Shown: in pieces, positions 1-8,496 of the stretch
Layout: each line of letters opens with the position of its first letter
Numbering within the stretch: position 1 is the stretch's first letter
NCBI GenBank assembly: GCA_020186115.1
Contig: WSYJ01000060.1
Coordinates: forward strand, 1,984,001 to 2,048,000
Direction of reading: 5' to 3'
DNA from: Histomonas meleagridis
Taxonomy: Eukaryota; Parabasalia; Tritrichomonadida; Dientamoebidae
Length of the DNA: 64,000 nt
Translations under genes and position numbers: made by a program
The notes under the pieces: model-generated
Database searches by the model: none
What the model was told of the DNA's origin: nothing
The model's input: the letters and a program-made list of their open reading frames with translations, nothing else

Positions 1-1023
1 AAAGAAATCATAAATCTTTGATTTAACATATTCTTGTTGAATATTCTCAATCATTACTAAAGTTGAATGGTGACGACGATTCTCTTTCTCAGTATCAATA
101 AATTCGATGATATCATCAAATTTCATAAAACCTTTCTTAACGGTTTTTGTCAATACTTTATAAACGGTTCCCATTTCCTTACATGCATCATCTTTAAGTC
201 TGTTTTTAAGGACATCAATCATGTTTGAAACAGCACCAAAGTTATCGTTTGTTACCCAATCAAGATAATGATAAAGAATTTTAAGAGAAGGTTTGTAATC
301 TGACCCTTCACCTGGGGTAATGGCTGCTTCAATACGTGGAACAATTAACTTTTCATCAAAGGTATAATTACGATCAAGTCGTTTGAAGATTTGTGATATA
401 AATTGTAACTTGCCATATGATAAAATTATATTTACAAGTTTGGTGGGATTCTTTTTGGTGAGATTAATGGATAAATCAACAAGATCAGAGGTGGTAGCAA
501 TAGTAAGAAAACCAATGACATCATCTTCTGTTGACTTTTCAACATAGAAATCAATTGCTGAGGTTGGAATCTCTTTAATACCTTCAACGTTACAGGAGAA
601 AATGAGTGATGAAAGTAATGGAAGATGTTCTTCTCGACGTTGAGGATTAATCCTTTCCAAGAAATAACCTAATGAAGTTGCAAGATAACCATAAGCACCT
701 TGAGGAAGCTTGCTTTTGCTAAGTGAAGTTATCATACTTAAAAGGAAATTTGGGCAAAATGCAATAGCAAGACCAAAATAATGATGAAGATATCCAGATA
801 AAGCCTCTGTAAATTCAGTGCAAGAATGTTGACATAATGGAAGTAATCTCATGATAACGACATCTATGATCTTTGGTGCAAATTTTTTTGATGTGCTTAC
901 AAAATAAATTGGCTTAATATTTGAATCAAGAAGGTCAAGTGTTTCAATTGCCTTTTTATATTGTTTCATCCCAAGAAATCGATAAATTTCGGAAAGATTG
1001 TTGTTTATGATTAGAGAGTCCAT
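1..1023 (-). CDS. Unrecognised helical-repeat protein (C-terminus outside the window)
   Basis: An open frame runs on the minus strand from an ATG at 1023 to the window edge without a stop, giving 341 codons. The protein begins MDSLIINNNL and consists of amphipathic helices with Leu/Ile-rich stretches, for example a stretch around residues 85-125 containing LPQGAYGYLATSLGYFLE. This resembles a HEAT/ARM solenoid, but I do not recognise the family and assign no function. The next gene on the same strand starts at 3778 and ends at 1139, so only about 115 bp separate them, and the upstream flank contains a TTAACGTC element. The missing C-terminus could carry a diagnostic domain. The reading frame itself is secure; the fold is an inference from composition. 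Confidence 0.7.
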   Translation of the reverse strand, partial: MDSLIINNNLSEIYRFLGMKQYKKAIETLDLLDSNIKPIYFVSTSKKFAPKIIDVVIMRLLPLCQHSCTEFTEALSGYLHHYFGLAIAFCPNFLLSMITSLSKSKLPQGAYGYLATSLGYFLERINPQRREEHLPLLSSLIFSCNVEGIKEIPTSAIDFYVEKSTEDDVIGFLTIATTSDLVDLSINLTKKNPTKLVNIILSYGKLQFISQIFKRLDRNYTFDEKLIVPRIEAAITPGEGSDYKPSLKILYHYLDWVTNDNFGAVSNMIDVLKNRLKDDACKEMGTVYKVLTKTVKKGFMKFDDIIEFIDTEKENRRHHSTLVMIENIQQEYVKSKIYDFF

Positions 1024-1138
1024 GTCAAATGAAGTGTTAATTAAAAGGTTTACACTATCGATCAGAATTATATTGAAAAAGTTTTATGTTAAATCACAGT
1101 TAACGTCTTCACAACAATTTTCATATATTTTTTTTTAT

Positions 1139-3778
1139 TTATTGTAATAGTAATGATATTCGTATACGAATTTCTTCAGGTATTTGATCAAATATACCCA
1201 TTTCTTGTGTAACATTTTTGAATAACTGAAGTTCATCTACAGAATCAAATGGAATTATAATACTTGGATCTAATACAGGCACATGTATTATCTCCATATC
1301 TTCTTCTTCCATTCCATCCATATCTTCTTCTTCATTGAATCCGATATTTTTCATTTCTTCTTTTTGTTTATTTATATATTCTCTGTTTTCAATAATCGGT
1401 TGTAGAAGTTGAATAGTAGCTTGAAAAGCTAATTGATTTTGTGACTTAATTAAATATGTTAAACCAATGAAACAAATTTTTAAGTCTCGATACATTTCGA
1501 AACATTGAGGTGTTGAGTTTTGAATCCATTTCATTATTATTTCAGGTGGTATTACTTGGACAAAACTACCATTAGTTACATGTAAAGCAGATGTTAAAAT
1601 ATGTACACATCCAACTAAAATAAAGTCTGAAATTTCATTATTCATTGTAACCATTGCAATATTTGCTAATTCTAAAAATGGTTCTCCTTTTGCTTGTATT
1701 ATAACACCGAAAATTGCTAATGAAGTTACAATAATACTTTCTTCTTGACTTTTGAATGTTATTAATAAATTACAAGTATTAATTATTAATTGTAATAAAT
1801 TAATATCATTACAATAAGGAATTAAAGCACAAAATATTTCTGCAAATTCGGAAATTAAATAATGGAAATCATCATTATTTTGCATGATTTCACAACAAAA
1901 TGGTATAAGTGCAAATGCTTCATTTGGTGGAGGAGAACATTTCTTACATAATGTACCACATAATTTAATAATATTATCAATTGAACCAGAATTTGGAAAT
2001 TCATTTATCGATTGCATACAAAAACTAAGAATTGGTTGAATTATATTCGATAAGAATTGAATTGGTTGATTATTTATAATTAAATCGATACTATATATTA
2101 AATCTGATGCAGCTACTTGTTGTTCTTCTGTTAAATTTTCATTACTATCAGAATACATAATCTCTCTAAATTGATTTATGATTTGCTCAATTAAAGCTTG
2201 TGAATATGGTGCCATTTCATTAGGGAATTTATCAGCTAATGTTTGAAGTAATCCGCCAATAGATGAATGATCAATAACTTTCGATAATTCTAATACGATT
2301 TGTATTAAATGAACAAAATTAATATTACCTAAATCACAAAATTGTAATGCTTGATCAATCAATTGTATACATAAAACTTTATGAACAACAAAATTAGAAT
2401 TTGCTAATATAGAAAATGATATATCTCTAATTTGTTCATATGCCTTTACATGAAGATTATATAATAAATAAAGTATAGAAGATATAATAATTGGTTGTTG
2501 TTGTGTATTTAATAAACCTATAATTTGTTCAAATACAAAATTCTTAATTTTTCGTTTGGATTTACAAAAGCTAATTAAATATAAACATGCTTCAAGATAT
2601 GTATCTGATTTTCCTGAAACATTCATTAGAATTGGAATGATTTCAAAGTTCAGTGGCATTGAAAATACTACGCGAGCACAACAATTTCGCACCATTAATG
2701 GTACATCTTCTTCTGTTCCAAGAGCAAATGCTAAATAATGTGAAGGCATTGATACAAAATCTTCAACATCACTTTGTACAAGTGTACAACATGGAACTAA
2801 TATTTGTTCAACAAATTGATTCGTACAAATGTTTTCACAATATATCTTTTTATAAAGAATTCCGAATATAAAATACATCATATGTGTAATTACTTTATCG
2901 ATTGAGGCATTACGTGCATTTTGGAATGTAGAATAACATTCATAAACAGATCTAACAATTAATGGAATAAAATTATCTCTAAAAATATTAAAATATATCA
3001 TCCGATTTTCATCGTCAGATTTTACATTAACATATTTAACAATTTGGGAAAATAATTGATAAATCTTACGTTTCATAGTCAAGCATTGATCTGAAATTGA
3101 TGGATATGATAAAAGAGTTATTAAAATTTGAATAACTTTTGTACTAAAATCAAGGCGGAGACCGTTTGAAAGAAGCTTTATTAATTTTTTGAAAATACGA
3201 CTTATTGATTCAAATATAAAAAAATGTTCTTCTTTAACCTCTGTAATTGAACTTATAAGGGTTTGAAAAATAGGGAAGAAAGCTTCACTAAAGATATCTG
3301 TTCGATTTATTTTATCATGTTGAGGGATAGAAATAATACTGGACCACATAGTAAGAATTTTAAGAGAAACACTAATGTTATCTAAGCTTGGATTATTTTG
3401 AATCATTGTGACTGAATAATTAACAAAAGATTCACACTGAAGTTGATCAAATCGTATAATAATTTTTAAACATTCAATGATATGTTGCCTAGCTTCACGA
3501 GAAATGCTAAATGCAAGTTTACAAAGATAATCTTGAACATTTAAAACTAATTCTGGTGAATATAAATTTTGTCCCCATGTCTTTCTTATGTCATCTACAA
3601 GTACAAGACAAACGGATTGAAGCATGTGAATATCATTTTTAACTTCTTCATTTGAAAGAATTTGAAGCAATGAAATTAAAAATTGTGGATTCCCCATATT
3701 TTCAAGCAAAAAAGTACGAGCAGGATTACTTACATTTGGATCTGGAGATGTATAAAGCTTAAAAACTTCTAAATTCAT
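1139..3778 (-). CDS. Importin-7/8-like karyopherin (importin-beta family)
   Basis: An 879-aa HEAT-repeat protein that probably carries cargo through nuclear pores in a Ran-dependent way. The N-terminus fits an importin-beta N-terminal domain: SPDPNVSNPARTFLLE followed by a helical FLISLLQILSNEEV segment. The C-terminus has an acidic patch (EEEDMDGMEEEDMEI, about residues 800-815) and then a segment with VDELQLFKNVTQEM. Acidic loop plus VDE-x-Q-x-F is how IPO7/IPO8 (yeast Nmd5/Sxm1) proteins end. I chose the ATG at 3778 (MNLEVFK); the open frame extends nine codons upstream only to a GTG. The gene is divergent from the cyclin gene at 3904 across 125 bp. Family-level assignment is firm; the IPO7/8 subgroup is likely but not proven. 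Confidence 0.72.
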   Translation of the reverse strand: MNLEVFKLYTSPDPNVSNPARTFLLENMGNPQFLISLLQILSNEEVKNDIHMLQSVCLVLVDDIRKTWGQNLYSPELVLNVQDYLCKLAFSISREARQHIIECLKIIIRFDQLQCESFVNYSVTMIQNNPSLDNISVSLKILTMWSSIISIPQHDKINRTDIFSEAFFPIFQTLISSITEVKEEHFFIFESISRIFKKLIKLLSNGLRLDFSTKVIQILITLLSYPSISDQCLTMKRKIYQLFSQIVKYVNVKSDDENRMIYFNIFRDNFIPLIVRSVYECYSTFQNARNASIDKVITHMMYFIFGILYKKIYCENICTNQFVEQILVPCCTLVQSDVEDFVSMPSHYLAFALGTEEDVPLMVRNCCARVVFSMPLNFEIIPILMNVSGKSDTYLEACLYLISFCKSKRKIKNFVFEQIIGLLNTQQQPIIISSILYLLYNLHVKAYEQIRDISFSILANSNFVVHKVLCIQLIDQALQFCDLGNINFVHLIQIVLELSKVIDHSSIGGLLQTLADKFPNEMAPYSQALIEQIINQFREIMYSDSNENLTEEQQVAASDLIYSIDLIINNQPIQFLSNIIQPILSFCMQSINEFPNSGSIDNIIKLCGTLCKKCSPPPNEAFALIPFCCEIMQNNDDFHYLISEFAEIFCALIPYCNDINLLQLIINTCNLLITFKSQEESIIVTSLAIFGVIIQAKGEPFLELANIAMVTMNNEISDFILVGCVHILTSALHVTNGSFVQVIPPEIIMKWIQNSTPQCFEMYRDLKICFIGLTYLIKSQNQLAFQATIQLLQPIIENREYINKQKEEMKNIGFNEEEDMDGMEEEDMEIIHVPVLDPSIIIPFDSVDELQLFKNVTQEMGIFDQIPEEIRIRISLLLQ

Positions 3779-3903
3779 TTTGCTTTGGTCAAAATCCAAC
3801 CACACGCCACTTTTCCTATAATTCTATATAATAAAAGATGTCAATGTTGTTTTTATTCAAATTTATTTTTGTCGATGTTAATATTTAAATTCCACCAGAT
3901 GAA
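3779..3903. promoter_or_regulatory. Divergent promoter region between karyopherin and cyclin genes
   Basis: This 125-bp AT-rich gap separates two start codons pointing away from each other, so it must contain both core promoters. No TATA-like element stands at a fixed distance. Short 5' leaders are expected in trichomonads. I cannot pin an initiator from sequence alone. Confidence 0.4.
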
Positions 3904-6633
3904 ATGAGCGAAATTATCAAGGTTCCAGAATCGGTTTTAACAGATGTCTTTAATGTTTTTCAATATTTAAGCACCCTTATAGGAGTTACTTTACCAAACG
4001 TTTTTAATACTGCCGTTCATTTCTTTAGTTCAATATATAATGAAAACTTTACAGATGAAAGCATTGTATTTAATAGTATAGCAGCATTTCATTTAAGTGC
4101 TAAAACCCATGATATAAATATTTCATATTCAAATGTTGTAAAAAATTCAGAACAGAATCTTAAATTTCTCATTGATCAATATCAAAATCAAAATACTCCT
4201 ATGTCTGTTCAAGCTCAGAAATTAAAAAATTTTGGTGATTTAAAAGATATCATTTCATTTGTTAGACTTTTTCCCGATATTCCACCATCTATCAGCCAAA
4301 ACATTATTGAGGAGTACCTTTTTAAAGGTCTAATCCAATGTGAGAACGATATTATTTATGCACTTGATTTTAATTTCGAAAGAGAATCAACGAATCGCCT
4401 TCTTGAGTTCTATTTATTTCGTATTCTCAATTGGCATTTGTATAAAGTTATATCGAGGGACACTTTTTCTGAAGTATATGATGAAATGTTTCGAATATCG
4501 CATAAAATATTAGAAGCATTAATGAAACATATTTTCTTTTACAAGCATCGCGCAAGTGTAATGTGTTTATCTGTGATCATTAAAGCCTTTTCCGAACGTG
4601 ACATTGAATTTAGTTATCCTAATCCTCGATATCGATGGTATTACTTTTTAAATCCAACTTTTACACAAAAGGAAATCGAAAATTGTCTCAAAGAAATCAA
4701 TGAATATACTAAAGACATTAAAATTGATGAAAGTCGGCAAATTGTTTCAATGGAGACAATGCATAGTTGGCAAATCTTCCCATTAGAAATCGATGAATCT
4801 GAAGAACCAACACTTGCGCCACCTCCGCCGCTTCTGATCTTTGATGGAATGCCCGAAGATACATTCACTGATCTATGGAATTATTTTGAGCCTTTATATC
4901 CACCGCCAGATGAGCCAATACTTGATGAGATTAGTAATACTTTTGTTGGCAACATAAATATGGATAATGTTAACTTATATAGTAATAATAATATGAAAAT
5001 GAATCGAATCGTCGACCAAAGAAATTTCTTCGATAAATTAAGAAGTGAAACAATTCATAAGGAATTACAGAAAGAAGAAAAAGTTAGCGAAAAAATCGAA
5101 ATTAATAATAACGAAAAACCTGAAGTTCGAGAAAACGTTTCGATTAGTGAATTCATGAAACCACGCGCAAAAAGACGTGCATTATTACCGAGTATTGATG
5201 ACGAAGAAGAGGAACAGAACGAAATCGAAACAGTATCGCAAAAAGACAACAATGAAGAAATTAATCAATTTGATAATATCGAAACAGTATCGCAAAAAGA
5301 CAACAATGAAGAAATTAATCAATTTGATAATATCAAAACACTACAAAAAGATAACAATGAAGAAATTAATCAATTTGATAATATCGAAACACTACAAAAA
5401 GATAACAATGAAGAAATTAATCAAATTAATGTTTTGTCTCAAAGTGATGCAATAGAACCAGAGCTCGAAAGCGAGTTGGAGTCATTAAGTGATGATAACA
5501 TTGAAGAATCGGAATTTTTACATAAGTTCAAAATGTTTATTGGTTACGAACATTTAAACGAAGAAAATGTTAACGAAAATATTCAAATTTTAATGTTTAT
5601 TAAGGATGAAATAAAAAATTTGATTAAAGGAGGAAACGAATACACTAAAAATGATAACAATAAAATATATAAATATATGAGTAAATGCAAAAATGAAAAA
5701 GAATATGGAAAATTTGTACATAAATTAATTGAACTTTATAAGAAGTTCTTTAAGGTTTCGAAAGATAAAAATAGAACAAAATCAAAAGTTCAAAAGAAAA
5801 CTAAAAAAGAAGAAAAGTTATACAAAAAGGAAAAAGAATTCACAAATGAAATAAAAGAGAAAAATTCACACAAAACGAAAAACGAAAAAGAAAAACAAAA
5901 AGATAATTCGCAAATTAAAAATAAAACTAAAGAAAAAAGAGAATCGCCAACTGAACGTTGGAATTATTTACAAAGAAATGAGCAAAACAAAAACGCAAAG
6001 AAATTTATTCAAGAAAATGAACGAGTAATTAAAGAAGATAAAACTTTACTTGAAAATATTATTAGACAAGAAGAAAACAATTTTCGTAAGAATGAAAAAA
6101 TTAAACAAAAAGAAAATGAACGAGTAATTAAAGAAGATAAAACTTCACGCGAAAATATTATTAAACAAGAAGAAAACAATTTTCGTAAAAATGAAAAAAT
6201 TAAACAAAAAGAAAACAATTTACGTAAAAATGAAAAAGTTATTAAAGAAGAAAATGAAAACAAAGAAAAAATTATCCAAAAAGATGAAAACAATTTACGT
6301 GAAAATGGAAATATAATTAAAGAAGAAAACAATTTACTTAAAAATGAAAAAATTATCCAAAAAGAAGAAGAAAAAGAGCAAAAACAAAAAATCGCTAAAG
6401 CAGAAGAAAGTGGAAAACTTGTTCCAAATGAAGAAATTCCACATAAATATTCACAAAGTGAAACGAATGATAAAAATGAACAAATCGAAACGACGAATCA
6501 CAAAAATGAAATTAATGCAAATGTGCAAAACGAAGAGAAAAGTCAAACAAATGAAAACACAGAAGAAAGTGATGATGAAATCGACATGTTGATAATACCA
6601 AAGGTCAGAAGAAGAAGGCGACCGAATCGATGA
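3904..6633 (+). CDS. Cyclin-box protein of transcriptional cyclin type with long charged repetitive tail
   Basis: A 909-aa protein. Residues about 10-260 look like a double cyclin fold: LPNVFNTAVHFFSSIY and an SIAAFHLSAKTHD segment match the first-box helices of cyclins K/L/T, and EYLFKGLIQCENDIIYALDF matches the end of box one. Such cyclins activate CDK9/12/11-type kinases on RNA polymerase II or in splicing. After a proline-rich linker (LAPPPPLLIF, about residue 300) the protein becomes extremely Lys/Glu/Asn-rich, with two families of tandem repeats, and ends in a basic stretch (RRRRRPNR). It begins at the first ATG. The CDK partner is not in this window. The tail is much longer than in standard cyclins. 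Cyclin fold: fairly sure. Subtype: inferred. Confidence 0.65.
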   Translation: MSEIIKVPESVLTDVFNVFQYLSTLIGVTLPNVFNTAVHFFSSIYNENFTDESIVFNSIAAFHLSAKTHDINISYSNVVKNSEQNLKFLIDQYQNQNTPMSVQAQKLKNFGDLKDIISFVRLFPDIPPSISQNIIEEYLFKGLIQCENDIIYALDFNFERESTNRLLEFYLFRILNWHLYKVISRDTFSEVYDEMFRISHKILEALMKHIFFYKHRASVMCLSVIIKAFSERDIEFSYPNPRYRWYYFLNPTFTQKEIENCLKEINEYTKDIKIDESRQIVSMETMHSWQIFPLEIDESEEPTLAPPPPLLIFDGMPEDTFTDLWNYFEPLYPPPDEPILDEISNTFVGNINMDNVNLYSNNNMKMNRIVDQRNFFDKLRSETIHKELQKEEKVSEKIEINNNEKPEVRENVSISEFMKPRAKRRALLPSIDDEEEEQNEIETVSQKDNNEEINQFDNIETVSQKDNNEEINQFDNIKTLQKDNNEEINQFDNIETLQKDNNEEINQINVLSQSDAIEPELESELESLSDDNIEESEFLHKFKMFIGYEHLNEENVNENIQILMFIKDEIKNLIKGGNEYTKNDNNKIYKYMSKCKNEKEYGKFVHKLIELYKKFFKVSKDKNRTKSKVQKKTKKEEKLYKKEKEFTNEIKEKNSHKTKNEKEKQKDNSQIKNKTKEKRESPTERWNYLQRNEQNKNAKKFIQENERVIKEDKTLLENIIRQEENNFRKNEKIKQKENERVIKEDKTSRENIIKQEENNFRKNEKIKQKENNLRKNEKVIKEENENKEKIIQKDENNLRENGNIIKEENNLLKNEKIIQKEEEKEQKQKIAKAEESGKLVPNEEIPHKYSQSETNDKNEQIETTNHKNEINANVQNEEKSQTNENTEESDDEIDMLIIPKVRRRRRPNR
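5227..5433 (+). repeat. Coding minisatellite in the cyclin tail (four copies, 48-54 nt)
   Basis: Four head-to-tail copies encode variants of ETVSQKDNNEEINQFDNI. The first two are 54 nt and nearly identical, the next is 51 nt (one codon shorter: TLQKDNNEEINQFDNI), and the last is truncated. All length changes keep frame, so the repeat expands inside a translated disordered region. Confidence 0.9.
6012..6360 (+). repeat. Imperfect Lys/Glu/Asn coding repeats in the cyclin tail
   Basis: A second set of in-frame repeats built from ENERVIKEDKT, EENNFRKNEKIKQKE and ENNLRKNEKVIKEE modules. They predict a long charged helix or disordered segment. They are irregular, unlike the minisatellite upstream. 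Confidence 0.8.
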
Positions 6634-7060
6634 AAACATATTTAAATAGAAATTTATGTAATAATGAATCGATAATAAAACTCTATAATTAAATATTTCA
6701 TTTTTTTCTGATAAGGAATTAAAATGTTCTCAAATAAATTTTCTTTGGTTATTCTTAATTTATCATTAGTAATTAATTTTATGTATTTTGGAATCAATCT
6801 TTTTCTTATTTTTTCATATTAGGCTGATTACATTCAGAAAGCTTTCACAAACTTTTACATATATTCATTACCAAAAGAAACATTATTTAAAAAACATTCT
6901 TCCAATTTTTAAAATATTATGATCAACTTATGTCTTATGCAATGAAAAACAGACACCAGCACTTTGTTTTTTGACTTTTTTTTGACATTTTTTCCCGACA
7001 CTTTATGGCATTTTTTTTTAATGATGGCATTTGTTGCAACTCAAAATATTCGGTTGTGAT
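6634..7060. other. AT-rich intergenic region, no gene seen
   Basis: The 427-bp gap between the cyclin stop and the signal-peptide protein holds poly-T and poly-A runs and no open frame that looks coding. The promoter of the downstream gene must lie in its right half. I see no RNA gene. Confidence 0.5.
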
Positions 7061-8137
7061 ATGAAATCATTACTTTTTATGTTAACATTTTTATTTTTTA
7101 ATTTAGCTTCAAGTGTCACATATAAATCTGTTTTTTATGGATTTAACGCATTGCAATACTATTCTTGGGAAGATAATTTTCGAGATTTTTCAACTTTTAT
7201 CGAAGGTGATGATTATTATACAAAATTATGTAATGATGCAATTGAAGCCGTTTCTGGTTATGTATATCAATCCCTACCTGATGCAAAATCTAAAGGGTAT
7301 TTATCTGATTTTGCAGAAAATTATGAAATACTTGAAGTTGGTTTTGAAATTGACGCTACCATTGATATATCAAACGTAGCTAACAAACTTACTGTGCTTC
7401 AAGGCAATATAGGTATTACTTCACCCATAACTAATATTTCCATGTCACTTCCTTATGTTATAGTTATTGGGAAAGTTAGATTTATTGATAGCATTACCTT
7501 TAATACTTTGTTTATAGATACTGATCAATGTCAAGTAGATAACGAAATTACAGCAAATAACTTCATTTCAACACGAGTTGATCAACTAGAAAATTCAAAA
7601 ATAAATGCAACAAATAAAATATTTCAAATCACAAATGTTGATAACATTACATTTCATGAAAATGATGTTTCTGTAGGCAATGTTGTCCTTTCAAATAACT
7701 TATCTTTGATGGTTTCGCCATATGTATATAAACAAAGAATTATTGATTTTATTCTTCCAAATGATGTAACTCAACCAAGATCATTAAAAATTTATTTTGA
7801 TGACCTAACAATGAGGCAATATATCGAAATATATTATAATACATTTAATATATATTATTATCGTGAAAATCATCATGTGAGAAATTCAACAATAGGATTC
7901 AATTTCATAGGAAATTGGGAAAATGTACAAAACTTTGATCTAAAACTTTATGTCTCTGATATAGATAAACCATTCATTGATACTTCAGGAATACCAAGAA
8001 ACATAAATTACACAATTGAAAATGATCCATTATTTAATTTAACAACGGGATATGTACAAAGTGATGGTTTCAGAGCGAGAAGTGTTACATCACTGATACT
8101 TATTGCATTTCTCATGGTCACAATGATGATATTCTAA
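7061..8137 (+). CDS. Secreted or surface protein with signal peptide and hydrophobic C-terminus
   Basis: A 358-aa protein starting at the ATG at 7061; an upstream TTG only extends the frame. It begins MKSLLFMLTFLFFNLASS, a clear signal peptide, and ends with a hydrophobic tail (VTSLILIAFLMVTMMIF) running to the last residue. That fits a C-terminal anchor or a GPI-attachment signal. The body is rich in Asn, Ile, Tyr and Asp with many N-x-S/T sites, and looks like beta-rich extracellular sequence. I do not recognise the family. The next gene, an ectonucleotidase on the other strand, is also a membrane surface protein. Secretory targeting is well supported; function is unknown. Confidence 0.75.
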   Translation: MKSLLFMLTFLFFNLASSVTYKSVFYGFNALQYYSWEDNFRDFSTFIEGDDYYTKLCNDAIEAVSGYVYQSLPDAKSKGYLSDFAENYEILEVGFEIDATIDISNVANKLTVLQGNIGITSPITNISMSLPYVIVIGKVRFIDSITFNTLFIDTDQCQVDNEITANNFISTRVDQLENSKINATNKIFQITNVDNITFHENDVSVGNVVLSNNLSLMVSPYVYKQRIIDFILPNDVTQPRSLKIYFDDLTMRQYIEIYYNTFNIYYYRENHHVRNSTIGFNFIGNWENVQNFDLKLYVSDIDKPFIDTSGIPRNINYTIENDPLFNLTTGYVQSDGFRARSVTSLILIAFLMVTMMIF

Positions 8138-8496
8138 AGAATATCTTCTTCTAAGATTTTTTTTTTTTTTTTTTAGACAACTGAATATTGTCTATTTAAG
8201 GATTAACAAATTTGTGTTAGATGAAACAAAATATAAGTATAAACAACTCACTAGAACAACATTTTAAATATCAAAAACAGATTTCGATTATGAAATTCGA
8301 GTCTTTACTATTAATTCTATTTCGTTTTATATGATTGACTTAATGAATTAAACGAAATAAAGACTGCATGAAGCAATTAATATTATAATCCAAATTAGGC
8401 AAATTAAAAAAATTATTTTCTATTTCGTTTTATATGTTCGAAGAAAACAAATAAAAGAAAATTTATTCAGAACAGTACTTTATTTATTATATATTT
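8138..8496. other. Intergenic region with poly-T tract and a repeated 17-mer
   Basis: This convergent gap contains a run of about 18 T at about 8156-8174. Two exact copies of CTATTTCGTTTTATATG lie at 8317-8333 and 8420-8436, with a partly complementary stretch (AATTAAACGAAATAAAG) between them. Both flanking genes end here, so the repeats lie in 3' regions. No gene is seen. Confidence 0.6.

Noticed and set aside
5177-6639. Alternative frames in the cyclin tail (plus and minus strand)
   Set aside because: The Lys/Glu-rich repeats create long shadow frames on both strands. Only the 909-aa frame has a conserved domain.
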